Shown in pieces: positions 14,836 to 22,718 of a DNA stretch of 64,000 bases. The notes beneath the pieces were generated by a model, which was given only the letters and a program-made list of their open reading frames with translations, was not told where the DNA came from and did not search any database. Positions within the stretch are counted from its first letter, which is position 1, and each line of letters begins with the position of its first letter. The translations under genes and the position numbers were made by a program. The stretch comes from DASUPK01 sp963736685 (GTDB taxonomy: Bacteria; Actinomycetota; Thermoleophilia; Solirubrobacterales; 70-9), in the NCBI GenBank assembly GCA_963736685.1, contig CAVTPZ010000008.1, positions 1-64,000 of the forward strand, read 5' to 3'.

Positions 14836-15861
14836 TCAGCGGTGCTTCTTGTGCTTCTTGCACTTCTTGGCAGTCGATGCGGAGCGGTGATGCTTCTTCT
14901 TCTTGCACTTGGCCGGCTGCGGCGTGTACGTGATCGAGACGGACGGGACCCCGGTCGTGTCGAGACCGGCGACCGTCGCCGTGGCGCCCGGACCAAACCC
15001 CGAGGACCCGCCGCCGCCGCCGGCTCCGCCCGCCATTCCGTTAGACCCGACCGCGCCACCGCCGCCTCCGAACAACCCGCCGCCTCCACCGCCACCAGCG
15101 CCAGCGCCAACGAGTTGTCCGACGTTGATACCGCCGGGTCCACCCACCCGGAAAGCCCCGATGCCGCCATTCTGTCCGGCGACACCGCCGGTCCCGCCGA
15201 AGCCCGAGCTACTGGCCGTGGCGCCACCGCCGCCCGTGGCCGAATCCGTCCCGGAGTTGCCGCTGCTGCCGCCTGCGCCCGCGGCGCCACCGGCGCCGCC
15301 ACTGGTCGTGGAGTTGTTGTCCCCTCCGCCGGAGCCACCGCCGCCCCCCGCGACGATCAGGCGGGGTGCAAGGGTGCTCGAATCTGCGGCAAGTGATGCG
15401 CTTCGAACCTCAGACGCACCCCCGCCCCCACTGCCGCCGAAACCTTGATCCGAGCTGCCCCCAGGTCCACCTCCGTTGAAGCCTCCGGCGCCGCCGATGC
15501 CCGGACCCAGTGGTTCTCCGCCCTTGACCCCGCCCAGTGGCTCTCCGGCGCTGCCCCCGCCCAGTGGTTTTCCACTGGCGCCGTTGCCGCCGACCTCGAT
15601 ATACAGGGTCTGGCCCGGATTCACCGCCAAATCGGCCGTCGCGAGTCCCCCTAGGCCCCCGAGCACCGATCCGCTGGTCCCGCCGCGGCCTCCGATGACG
15701 GTGGCGTGGAGGGAAGTCACTCCGGGCGGGACCACGAACGTCTGCTCCGAGCCGGTGAAGCTGAAGGTGACCGTCGTCGCCGCCTGTGCGGGACCAGCCG
15801 CGATCAGGCAGGCGAATGACGCCATGATCCCCCCGATCAGGCTCCTGCGGACGAGTCCCAC
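14836..15861 (-). CDS. Secreted glycine-rich protein with basic tail
   Basis: The 341-aa product starts with a signal peptide ending AAGPAQA. A small beta domain follows (VTFSFTGSEQTFVVPPGVTS, VIGGRGG), which resembles the glycine-rich receptor/PE_PGRS-like beta fold. The long middle part is built of GG, GGG and GAGG runs with serine and asparagine. The C-terminus is a Lys/His-rich tail (KCKKKKHHR, CKKHKKHR) with paired cysteines. Structural or surface function is likely; no enzyme motif is seen. The low-complexity coding region gives long antisense frames that are not genes. Confidence 0.7.
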   Translation of the reverse strand: MGLVRRSLIGGIMASFACLIAAGPAQAATTVTFSFTGSEQTFVVPPGVTSLHATVIGGRGGTSGSVLGGLGGLATADLAVNPGQTLYIEVGGNGASGKPLGGGSAGEPLGGVKGGEPLGPGIGGAGGFNGGGPGGSSDQGFGGSGGGGASEVRSASLAADSSTLAPRLIVAGGGGGSGGGDNNSTTSGGAGGAAGAGGSSGNSGTDSATGGGGATASSSGFGGTGGVAGQNGGIGAFRVGGPGGINVGQLVGAGAGGGGGGGLFGGGGGAVGSNGMAGGAGGGGGSSGFGPGATATVAGLDTTGVPSVSITYTPQPAKCKKKKHHRSASTAKKCKKHKKHR

Positions 15862-15890
15862 GGACCTATTCCTATCAGCAGCGACGCCCT

Positions 15891-16994
15891 CTAGACAACA
15901 AATTGGCCGTCGCGCTGCAGCGTCTCGCCGTCGACCTCGATCTGGCCGCCCTTGCGGAGGTCGCAGATCATGTCCCAGTGGATGGCCGACTCGTTGACGC
16001 CACCGGTCTCCGGATAGGAGCGGCCAACGGCCAGGTGGACGGTCCCGCCGATCTTCTCGTCGAGCAGGATCTCGCCTGTGCCGGCCGTGATCCCGTAGTT
16101 GGTGCCGATGCCGAGCTCGCCGAGACGGCGGGCGCCGTCATCGGTGTCGAGCATCTCGATCAGGAACTCCTCCCCCTTCTCGGCGGTGGCGTCGACGACC
16201 TTGCCCCCTTCGAAGCGGAAGCGGACCCCCGCCACCTCCCGCCCCGCGTAGCTCGCGGGCAGGTGGAAGGTGATCTCGCCCTCGGCCGAGTCCTCGACCG
16301 GGCCGGTGAAGAACTCACCGTCGGGCATGTTGTGCTTGCCGTCGGCGGCGATGAATGTGCGGTCCGCGATGCCGAGCAGCAGGTCCGTGCCGTCGCCGGT
16401 CACGTGGACCTCCGAGCGCCCCTGGATCCAGTCCGCCAAGCGCTTGGTCTCCTCCGAGGTCCGCGTCCAGGCGCCGACCGGGTCCGAGTCAGTCGCCAGG
16501 CAGGCGCCGTAATAGAAGTCCTCGTAGGCCGGCAGGCCCATTCCGGCCTCCGACGCATAGGCGTGAGTCGGGAACAGGGTCAGGGCCCAGCGGTAGCTGC
16601 CGTCGGCGCTGCGCTCCATCGCCCGCTTCATCAGCCGTTGCGTGGCGGCCTGGCGCGCCGCCTGGCGCTCGGGGGGGACCTGCGAAAGGGCGCGGGTGTT
16701 CTGGCTCGCCATCACCGCGATTCGGACGTCGGCGTTCTCCACGGCCCACTCCGCGATGGGCGAGATCCACTTCAGCTGCTCGTCGGATGCGTGCTCGAAG
16801 TAGGCGGCCGACTGCCCCTCGATCGCCATGTTCACGATCGGGTTGCCGCCGGCGTCGAGCACCTCTTCGTAGATCGCCTGCAGCAGCGGCTCCGCGGCGG
16901 ACTCGCCCTCGATCGTGCAGACGTCGCCGTCGGACACCTTGGTCGAGTGGCGAACGAGGATCTGCGCCAGGGCGGTTACTCGAGGGTCCCTCAT
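15891..16994 (-). CDS. M29-family metallo-aminopeptidase
   Basis: A 367-aa cytoplasmic aminopeptidase of the M29 (aminopeptidase T/AmpS) type, which removes N-terminal residues using a two-metal centre. Evidence is the N-terminal ALAQILVRHSTKVSDGD and the metal-ligand region of the C-terminal half: EGKVVDATAEKGEE-like segment, LGELGIGTNYGIT, ILLDEKIGGTVHLAVGRSYPETGG and SAIHWDMICDLR, where the Glu, His and Asp ligands lie. It is 12 bases downstream of pdxT and likely shares its transcript. Confidence 0.9.
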   Translation of the reverse strand: MRDPRVTALAQILVRHSTKVSDGDVCTIEGESAAEPLLQAIYEEVLDAGGNPIVNMAIEGQSAAYFEHASDEQLKWISPIAEWAVENADVRIAVMASQNTRALSQVPPERQAARQAATQRLMKRAMERSADGSYRWALTLFPTHAYASEAGMGLPAYEDFYYGACLATDSDPVGAWTRTSEETKRLADWIQGRSEVHVTGDGTDLLLGIADRTFIAADGKHNMPDGEFFTGPVEDSAEGEITFHLPASYAGREVAGVRFRFEGGKVVDATAEKGEEFLIEMLDTDDGARRLGELGIGTNYGITAGTGEILLDEKIGGTVHLAVGRSYPETGGVNESAIHWDMICDLRKGGQIEVDGETLQRDGQFVV

Positions 16995-17006
16995 CGACCC
17001 GGAAAC

Positions 17007-17591
17007 CTAGCGATGCGCGCGCTCCGGGTCCCGCGCGCCGGTGCACATCGCCATGAACGCGGCATGCAGGCGGCTGTCCTCGGTGAGCTCGGCGTGGAAT
17101 GCGACGGCGAGCAGGCCCGGGCCGCGGATGGCAACGGGATGGCCCCTGACCTCCGCCAGGACCTCGACGTCGGAGCCGTGCTCCTCGACCCATGGCGCAC
17201 GGATGAAGACGGCCCGCAGGGGCTCCTCGCCAAGCCCCTCGACCCGCAGGTCCTCCTCGAAGCTCTGCAGCTGCCGGCCGAAGGCGTTCCGGCGGCAGAG
17301 GTAGTCGCCCAGCGCAAGGTGGTCGCGGTCGCCGACGATCATCCCGGCGCAGCTGCCGAGGATCGGCTTTCCGGACTCGTGGAACGCGGAAATCGCCTTG
17401 TCCAGACCCTCGCGCTCCAGTCCCATGCTGATCGTCGTGGACTCGCCGCCCGGGATCACGAGGCCGTCCAGCCCGATCAGCTGATCGGGGGTCCGAATCT
17501 CCGACGCCTCCGCGCTCAGCGAATTCAGCATCCTGCGATGGGCTTCGAAGTCGCCCTGGATGGCGAGTACGCCGATCTTCAGGGGAGTCAA
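17007..17591 (-). CDS. pdxT: PLP synthase glutaminase subunit PdxT
   Basis: Releases ammonia from glutamine and channels it to PdxS for pyridoxal 5'-phosphate synthesis. The triad is complete: C81 in ILGSCAGM, H166 and E168 in AFHAELTED; the oxyanion loop PGGES is at 47-51. At 194 aa it is typical. Its ATG overlaps the pdxS stop (17588-17591), giving translational coupling for the two partners. Confidence 0.97.
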   Translation of the reverse strand: MTPLKIGVLAIQGDFEAHRRMLNSLSAEASEIRTPDQLIGLDGLVIPGGESTTISMGLEREGLDKAISAFHESGKPILGSCAGMIVGDRDHLALGDYLCRRNAFGRQLQSFEEDLRVEGLGEEPLRAVFIRAPWVEEHGSDVEVLAEVRGHPVAIRGPGLLAVAFHAELTEDSRLHAAFMAMCTGARDPERAHR

Positions 17592-18475
17592 GAACCGCGG
17601 CTTTGGAGGAGGCCGCCGTCGGCCGCAAGGGCCTCGATCTCGAGGCCCGGCATCGCGTCGCCGAGCTCCATCGAGGCCTGCGCGACGCGCTCGGGATCCT
17701 CGAAGTGGGTCGTCGCGTCGACGATCGCGCGGGCGCGGCGGGCCGGGTCCTCGGACTTGAAGATCCCGGATCCCACGAAGTTGCCCTCGGCGCCGAGCTG
17801 CATCATCAGAGCGGCATCGGCCGGGGTGGCGATGCCGCCGGCGCAGAAGAGCGGGACGGGAAGCCAGCCGCGGCCCGCGACGTCCTGGACCACATCCAGG
17901 GGAGCCTGATGCTCCTTTGCGGCGCCGGCGAGCTGCTCCGGGCGCAGCGACGAGAGGCGCTTGATGCCGTCGGTGATCTCACGCATGTGCCGGACGGCCT
18001 CGACGATGTTGCCGGTGCCGGCCTCGCCCTTGGAGCGGATCATCGCGGCGCCCTCGCCGATGCGCCGCAGGGCCTCGCCGAGATTGGTGGCACCGCAGAC
18101 GAAGGGAACCTCGAAGGCGAGCTTGTCGATGTGATTCGACTCGTCGGCGGGCGTCAGCACCTCCGACTCGTCCACGTAGTCGACCTCGAGGGCCTGGAGC
18201 ACCTGCGCCTCGGCGAAGTGGCCGATGCGAGCCTTGGCCATGACGGGGATAGTCACCGTCTCCTGAATCTCCTTGATCACCGCGGGGTTCGACATGCGGG
18301 CCACGCCCCCCTGTGCCCTGATGTCCGCGGGGACCCGCTCGAGGGCCATCACGGCGCACGCTCCCGCCTCCTCGGCGATCTTCGCCTGGTCGGCGTTGGT
18401 GACGTCCATGATGACTCCGCCCTTGAGCATCTCGGCGAGGCCGGCCTTGACGCGGAAGGTCGCTCGCTCAGCCAT
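17588..18475 (-). CDS. pdxS: PLP synthase subunit PdxS
   Basis: Condenses ribose 5-phosphate, glyceraldehyde 3-phosphate and PdxT-derived ammonia into pyridoxal 5'-phosphate. The beta/alpha barrel is recognised by GGVIMDVTNADQAKIAEEAG, ALERVPADIRAQGGVARM, KARIGHFAEAQVLQALEVD and the phosphate-binding GEAGTGNIVEAVRHMR and FCAGGIATPADAALMM. At 295 aa it is full length. A TACTAT element six bases before the ATG suggests a leaderless transcript. Confidence 0.98.
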   Translation of the reverse strand: MAERATFRVKAGLAEMLKGGVIMDVTNADQAKIAEEAGACAVMALERVPADIRAQGGVARMSNPAVIKEIQETVTIPVMAKARIGHFAEAQVLQALEVDYVDESEVLTPADESNHIDKLAFEVPFVCGATNLGEALRRIGEGAAMIRSKGEAGTGNIVEAVRHMREITDGIKRLSSLRPEQLAGAAKEHQAPLDVVQDVAGRGWLPVPLFCAGGIATPADAALMMQLGAEGNFVGSGIFKSEDPARRARAIVDATTHFEDPERVAQASMELGDAMPGLEIEALAADGGLLQSRGS

Positions 18476-18481
18476 GCCCCC

Positions 18482-18487
18482 ATAGTA
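18482..18487 (-). promoter_or_regulatory. Putative -10 element for leaderless pdxS mRNA
   Basis: Minus-strand TACTAT ends six bases before the pdxS start codon, which places the expected transcription start on the A of the ATG. There is no Shine-Dalgarno sequence in the gap. The TANNNT-at-seven pattern is known from leaderless actinobacterial genes. No good -35 element is visible. Confidence 0.45.
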
Positions 18488-18649
18488 GAAGGGAGTCGTG
18501 TTTGCCTGATTGGTGGGCGGGCAACCTAGTTCTTACCTCGCCCTTGGGGGGCTGAGAGGGCCAGGAGGCGCAGAGAGTTTGGGGTCATGGTTCCCCCGGC
18601 CCCGATATCGGCTGCAGGTCCGGATCGCCCCCCGGGCCTGTAGTCATGC

Positions 18650-19522
18650 CTACTTCAGCTTGAAGGCGCGGATGCGGTCGCGGTGAGCGGCCTCATCCCG
18701 GGAGTAGACCCCGTGCGCGAGCGCCTGGACGAGCCCCATCAGCGCCGCGTTGGAGCGGATGTAGGACGGTCCGTTCGAGCTGTAGTAGAGCATCAGCTCC
18801 GAGTGCTCGGCAACGTCCGAGAGCGTCGCGTCGGTGATCGACATGGTCCGCGCGCGGCGGTGGCGGGCGAGCTTCAGGGCCCGCAGGATCAGCGGATGCG
18901 CGCGCCCCGCGGTCAGCACGACCAGCAGGGTGTCCTCGTCCATCCGCGAAAGCTTCTGGATGTTGTCCTGGCTCGGCGACGCGACGATCTCCGCGCGCAC
19001 GTCGAGCAGGCCGAGCAGGTGGCGGAGATAGCTGGCGAAGAACGCCATCTGCTCCACGCCGACAATCAGGACGCGCCGCGAGGTCGCGAGGGCCGAGACC
19101 GATGCCTCGATCTGCTCGCGGGTCAGGCTTCGCGCCGTCTCCTCGATGTTGGAGTAGTCGGCTCCGAGAGAAGCCTCGAACTCCGAGTGGTCGAAGTTGA
19201 ATAGAGCGGCTGCCCCACTGCCGCCGTTGCCGCCGTTCGGCTGTCCCTCGGCGACCTTGTGCCGGTACTCCTCGATCGCTGCCTGCTGCAGCTCGGGGTA
19301 TCCGTCGAAGCCGAGGGCCTGTGAGAAGCGGACGACCGTGGACGAAGAGGTGTTCGCCCGTCGCGCCAGCTCCTCGGCGGTCTGGAAGGCTGCCTCATCG
19401 AGATGGTCGACGATGTAGCGAGCGACGTCCTTCTGGGATCGCGAGAAGTCGTCGAAGCGCTCGGTGATGAAATCCGAGAGGCTCTTGCGAGTGGGGTGAG
19501 TCTTTGTCGCGGTCCGTGCCAC
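18650..19522 (-). CDS. RpiR/MurR-type transcriptional regulator with SIS domain
   Basis: The 290-aa protein has an N-terminal helix-turn-helix of the RpiR class (FSRSQKDVARYIVDHLDEAA, then ARRANTSSSTVVRFSQALGF, about residues 15-75). A C-terminal SIS sugar-phosphate-binding domain follows (RRVLIVGVEQMAFFASYLRHLL, then DTLLVVLTAGRAHPLILRAL). Such proteins sense sugar phosphates and repress catabolic genes. The GTG at 19522 is chosen because the longer frame (to 19762) runs through the opposite gene. The flanking genes give no obvious sugar target. Confidence 0.85.
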   Translation of the reverse strand: MARTATKTHPTRKSLSDFITERFDDFSRSQKDVARYIVDHLDEAAFQTAEELARRANTSSSTVVRFSQALGFDGYPELQQAAIEEYRHKVAEGQPNGGNGGSGAAALFNFDHSEFEASLGADYSNIEETARSLTREQIEASVSALATSRRVLIVGVEQMAFFASYLRHLLGLLDVRAEIVASPSQDNIQKLSRMDEDTLLVVLTAGRAHPLILRALKLARHRRARTMSITDATLSDVAEHSELMLYYSSNGPSYIRSNAALMGLVQALAHGVYSRDEAAHRDRIRAFKLK

Positions 19523-19571
19523 GGGCGATGATTTCGCTGCCCGCGTGAGTTTCCCTTCTCTGTTCCTGGGA

Positions 19572-19976
19572 ATGTGCTTGGATCGTCGCGTGAGCCTCGA
19601 CGGGCAGCTCCGCCGGACCAACCGGAACATGATCGCGTTCGACCTCCTGTTGGGCTCAGGAGCGCTCTTCGCCCCGTCCCAGACTCTGCGGGTACTGGGG
19701 CACGACGAGCCATCGGACGACGCCAAGGAGCTGTTCCGCCGCTGCGGGCCGATCTGGCTCACCTTCGCGGCCGCTCACCTGGTGGCGTACCGCCGCAACC
19801 GCCCCAAGGACTGGTGGGCGCTGTCCTGGTTGCGGGGCACGGAGCTGGCGACCGACATCGTCTGGTCCCGCTCCGCGGCCTTCTCCCGGCCCGGCGCCCG
19901 CGCGGGCCTCTGGTTCGCCGGGCTGAGCAATCTGGCGATGACGCTCGGCTTCGCCTATCTCTCAGAAACTCGCTAG
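19572..19976 (+). CDS. Hypothetical small membrane protein
   Basis: About 134 residues with three or four moderately hydrophobic segments (MIAFDLLLGSGALFAP, PIWLTFAAAHLVAY, WWALSWLRGTELATDIVW, AGLWFAGLSNLAMTLGFAYL). It resembles short DUF4267-like membrane proteins, but I do not recognise a named family. Possible starts are GTG 19545, ATG 19572 and GTG 19590; the first would overlap less of the divergent regulator than it seems because that gene starts at 19522. It ends nine bases before the convergent lipoprotein gene. Confidence 0.6.
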   Translation: MCLDRRVSLDGQLRRTNRNMIAFDLLLGSGALFAPSQTLRVLGHDEPSDDAKELFRRCGPIWLTFAAAHLVAYRRNRPKDWWALSWLRGTELATDIVWSRSAAFSRPGARAGLWFAGLSNLAMTLGFAYLSETR

Positions 19977-19984
19977 CGGAAACC

Positions 19985-20464
19985 TCAGGCAGCCCCGGCG
20001 TTCCGGCTGCAGATCTTGAGGCCGAGGTCGCCGGCGAGCTTCTTGCGGTGCGGGGCTGTCTTGACCACCACGGCCTGAGCCTCGCCATAGGCCCGGGAGT
20101 CCTGATTCTCGGCGGCCTGCTGTCCCTTCTTCATCTGATCGATCGCCCGATCGCGGGAGCTCAGATACGTGTCGAACTTTGTCCGGAGGGCATCGGCCGG
20201 CTCCAGGTCGCCCATCGTGGAGCTCGCGGTCTCGGCGGCTTGCACCAGCGCCTTGGTCTGATCGGCGGCCTCGGACGCGTTGGCCGGAGGCATCGCCTGG
20301 ATCTCGCGGAACCTGGACTGCTCCTCCTGGCAGGCCTGATCGGCCTTCTGCTGGAGCTCCGCCGCCGTCACCTGCTGCTTGCCACCGCCCCCACATCCCG
20401 AGGCGTAAAGAGCGACGAGCGCGATGGCCGGGAGAACCAACAGGAGTCGTCTGACGCGGAACAT
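19985..20464 (-). CDS. Putative lipoprotein
   Basis: A lipoprotein signal peptide (RRLLLVLPAIALVALYASGC) places the acylated cysteine before a glycine-rich linker (GGGG). The mature part is about 130 residues of mostly charged amphipathic helix (AAELQQKADQACQEEQ, DTYLSSRDRAIDQMKKGQQ) with a second cysteine near the end. No family is recognised. An in-frame ATG seven codons upstream (20485) is the alternative start; the one used gives the more normal signal peptide. Confidence 0.7.
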   Translation of the reverse strand: MFRVRRLLLVLPAIALVALYASGCGGGGKQQVTAAELQQKADQACQEEQSRFREIQAMPPANASEAADQTKALVQAAETASSTMGDLEPADALRTKFDTYLSSRDRAIDQMKKGQQAAENQDSRAYGEAQAVVVKTAPHRKKLAGDLGLKICSRNAGAA

Positions 20465-20518
20465 TTGAATCACGACTCTAGCCACGGCCGGAGCACATGC
20501 TTGAATAGTGAGACCAGA

Positions 20519-20533
20519 GAAAGGAGGTGGTCC
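20519..20533 (+). promoter_or_regulatory. Extended Shine-Dalgarno element of a mini-ORF
   Basis: GAAAGGAGGTGGTCC contains AAAGGAGGTG, complementary to the very 3' end of 16S rRNA over ten bases, a match much longer than at any other gene start in the window. It lies ten bases before a TTG that opens a 14-codon frame, in a stretch with no larger gene. Confidence 0.6.
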
Positions 20534-20537
20534 TAAC

Positions 20538-20582
20538 TTGAATTCATTGCTTGACGGGACTCTGGAGGTGCAGGGCCGCTAG
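20538..20582 (+). CDS. Fourteen-codon mini-ORF in an RNA-like locus
   Basis: TTG to TAG encodes a 14-residue peptide (LNSLLDGTLEVQGR, first residue Met if translated). It is preceded by the extended ribosome binding site at 20519-20533 and followed by stems at 20620-20638 (GGACGGC/GCCGTCC) and 20677-20690 (GGGAC/GTCCC region), a second GGGAGGTGGG stretch, and a perfect terminator at 20733-20763. The layout suggests a small transcript of about 240 bases, either a peptide gene or a regulatory RNA. Coding function is inferred only from the signal and layout. Confidence 0.45.
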   Translation: MNSLLDGTLEVQGR

Positions 20583-20732
20583 GCCTGGGCGCTAGTACGT
20601 AGGGCCCAAGGGGCCGTCAGGACGGCACGCGGCCGTCCGGCGGAATCCAACCCGGGCACCGGCGAGCGAAGGGAGGTGGGACACGTCCCGCCCCGCCGCT
20701 AATCCCAAGCTCGTTCATCACCGCGTCAAATG
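20583..20732 (+). ncRNA. Structured GC-rich transcript segment after the mini-ORF
   Basis: The interval from 20465 to 20794 has no long gene. Beyond the mini-ORF it contains AGGGCCCAAGGGGCC (local self-complement), a seven-base-pair hairpin at 20620-20638, and a GGTGGGAC/GTCCCGCC hairpin at about 20675-20693, ending at an intrinsic terminator. This is consistent with a small structured RNA, but no known RNA family is identified. Confidence 0.35.
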
Positions 20733-20763
20733 CGAAGGGCCGCCTCTCAGAGGCGGCCCTTCG
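20733..20763. terminator. Perfect intrinsic hairpin terminator
   Basis: Fifteen-base arms (CGAAGGGCCGCCTCT and its exact complement) are separated by a single C. It lies between the mini-ORF transcript on the plus strand and the stop codon (20795) of the minus-strand coiled-coil gene, and can serve both directions. No long T-tract follows. Confidence 0.85.
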
Positions 20764-20794
20764 TGCATCTGGGGATTGAAGAGAGCGAAGCGGA

Positions 20795-21172
20795 CTAGCC
20801 GCCGAGGTTGCCCACCCTGGTATCGAGCTTGTCGACCTGGTTCTGCAGGTTCTTGATGTCAGTCGCCTGCGTCGCGGTCGTCGTGTTCAGGGTGTTGACG
20901 CTGTTCTGGATCGCGTTCACCGATGTCTGCAGCGAGTGCAGCTGCTTGTTGACGCTCGCCGTGACGTCGGCTTGCTTCGTCGCCTGGGCAGCCTGGGCTC
21001 CCTTGACCTCGGACGCCGTGGTGCCGAGCTGCTGCTCGAGTTGGGTCTTGGTCGCATCGGCGATGTCCTGATCGCTCTGGTTGCCGTTCTTGGCGCTGAT
21101 TCCGATCACGAGGCCGACGACGCCGACAACCAGCGCCACACCGGCCAGGATCAACGCGGTTCGTGGATTCAT
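20795..21172 (-). CDS. Membrane-anchored coiled-coil protein
   Basis: A 125-aa protein with one N-terminal transmembrane helix (ALILAGVALVVGVVGLVIGI) and an outward-facing coiled coil rich in Gln, Asn, Thr and Asp (QLHSLQTSVNAIQNSVNTL, DIKNLQNQVDKLDTRV) with seven-residue spacing of hydrophobics. No enzymatic motif. It could be a small cell-envelope organiser. A perfect terminator follows 32 bases downstream. Confidence 0.7.
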   Translation of the reverse strand: MNPRTALILAGVALVVGVVGLVIGISAKNGNQSDQDIADATKTQLEQQLGTTASEVKGAQAAQATKQADVTASVNKQLHSLQTSVNAIQNSVNTLNTTTATQATDIKNLQNQVDKLDTRVGNLGG

Positions 21173-21182
21173 GGCCCCGACG

Positions 21183-22718
21183 CTATCCGGTGCCCTGGAC
21201 GCGATGCGAGAGCTGCGCCGTGGTCCCGAGCGAGCGGAGGTAGGCGCGGGTCATGGCGCGATGGAAGACCCGTTGGGTCAGTGAGTAGAGGAGAGCGCCG
21301 GCCGGCGCCAGGGGCCCTCTGCCTCGCAGCAGCGGGTAGAAGCCCCGCACCTCCATGGAGGCCCGAAGCGTGGTGGTGTCCGAATCGACAGCGGCGCGGA
21401 CCAGCGTAAAGCGCAGAAACCCGCGCCCGTGACCCTCCGGGAGCGCCAGGGCTCCCCCTGCGATGGGCCAGGTGACCGACGCGCCTTCGTCCCGGGACTC
21501 GTAGCGGGGAGGGTCGAAGCGCAGGAGGTCCAGAGAAGTGCCCCTGAGGAGGAGCCGAACTCTGCCCTCGTCGTCCTCGGTCGCACGGAATACGCCCAGC
21601 GATCGCCTCGCGACGAACTCCCAGTAGCCGTGTCCGAGATTCTCGATCTCCGCAGGACCGGGCACCTCGCCCGAGGGCGCCGGCAGCAGAAGCTCGGCCT
21701 TGTTGGTGCTCTCCACCGGCCCGCTAGCCGGAACGCGGTAACGGTCCTCCGGAAGCAGGCGGACACCGATCCGGCGCACCGTCGCCACCTCGGGATCGTC
21801 CGCAAGCGCGAGCCGGAGGGCCTCGTTGATTCCGATGGGAGCGATGTCGAAGGCCTCCATCGGTGCCGGGTCGGTGACGACCGTGGGGGTCGAGAGCCCC
21901 TCGACGAGGGGTCGCGCGACCCCGGCGTCCACCGGCGTGACCAACCCGATCCAGAGTGATGACAGCCAGGGGGTGAGCAGGGGAACCGGGACCCTGCGGC
22001 GCGGCCGGATTCCGAGGGCCTCCGCCATCCGATCCAGCATGTCCCCATAGGAGAGGACGTCCGGCCCGCCGATCTGGATCTCGGCGCCGCCCTCCTGGAC
22101 GGTGTCCGGGGCTTCGACGAGGTAGGAGATGACGTCGTCCACGGCGATCGGCTGGGTCGGGGTCTTGAGCCAGGCCGGCGCGATCATCGCCGGCAGCCGC
22201 TGCACCAGGTAGCGGAGCGTTCGATAGGACTCGCTGCCGGCGCCGACCACCATCCCGGCCCGGAAGTAGATGAGCGGCGGCCCATGCTCAGCCAGGAGCT
22301 CCGCGGTTCGCCGCCGGCTGCGCAGGTGCTTGGAGCGGGGCTCGTCGCCGAGCCCGCCGAGGTAGACCATTCGCTCGATCCCCGCGCGCTTCGCCATCTC
22401 GCCGAAGTTCCGGGCGGAGCTGCTCTCGCGCTCGGCGAAGTCGCCGCTTCCCCCGCGGCCCATCGCGTGGACCAGGTAGTAGGCCACCTCCACCCCATCC
22501 CCGACGCCCTCGAGCGAAGCCCGGTCGAGCACGTCCCCCTCCCGGATCTCGAACCCGCGGTCCGCCAGGTCTCGGGCGCGTCCCGCGTCGCGGACGAGGC
22601 AGCGGACTCTCCAGCCGCGCTCGCCGAGCGCGATCGCCAGCCTCCGGCCGATGAAGCCGGTGGCGCCGGTGACCAGGGCGGTCCGGCCGTCGCCGGGACG
22701 ACTAGCCTCGCCTGCCAT
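21183..22718 (-). CDS. NAD(P)-binding epimerase-like protein with DUF2867 domain
   Basis: The N-terminal 300 residues are an atypical SDR/NAD-dependent epimerase fold (TALVTGATGFIGRRLAIALG, VEVAYYLVHAMGRGGSGDFAERE, AGIERMVYLGGLG). The C-terminal ~170 residues resemble DUF2867 (GHGYWEFVARRSLGVFRATE, RGFLRFTLVRAAVDSDTTTL). Family members occur beside photolyase and carotenoid or fatty-acid genes. The start codon at 22716-22718 overlaps the divergent photolyase ATG (22717-22719), so one or both mRNAs must begin inside the other gene or be leaderless. Confidence 0.85.
   Translation of the reverse strand: MAGEASRPGDGRTALVTGATGFIGRRLAIALGERGWRVRCLVRDAGRARDLADRGFEIREGDVLDRASLEGVGDGVEVAYYLVHAMGRGGSGDFAERESSSARNFGEMAKRAGIERMVYLGGLGDEPRSKHLRSRRRTAELLAEHGPPLIYFRAGMVVGAGSESYRTLRYLVQRLPAMIAPAWLKTPTQPIAVDDVISYLVEAPDTVQEGGAEIQIGGPDVLSYGDMLDRMAEALGIRPRRRVPVPLLTPWLSSLWIGLVTPVDAGVARPLVEGLSTPTVVTDPAPMEAFDIAPIGINEALRLALADDPEVATVRRIGVRLLPEDRYRVPASGPVESTNKAELLLPAPSGEVPGPAEIENLGHGYWEFVARRSLGVFRATEDDEGRVRLLLRGTSLDLLRFDPPRYESRDEGASVTWPIAGGALALPEGHGRGFLRFTLVRAAVDSDTTTLRASMEVRGFYPLLRGRGPLAPAGALLYSLTQRVFHRAMTRAYLRSLGTTAQLSHRVQGTG

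Noticed and set aside
15000..15660. GC-rich tandem repeat region as a separate repeat element
   Set aside because: The repetition comes from Gly-rich coding sequence of the secreted protein at 14836-15861.
18546..18560. GGGGGGCTGAGAGGG resembling the TPP riboswitch GGCTGAGA box upstream of pdxS
   Set aside because: The sequence is on the opposite strand to pdxS, and the rest of the thi box (ACCTGA, GNTAATNCNNGC) is absent.
20519..20530. AAAGGAGGTG taken as part of an rRNA gene
   Set aside because: It is the complement of the 16S tail, as in a ribosome binding site, and no other rRNA sequence surrounds it.
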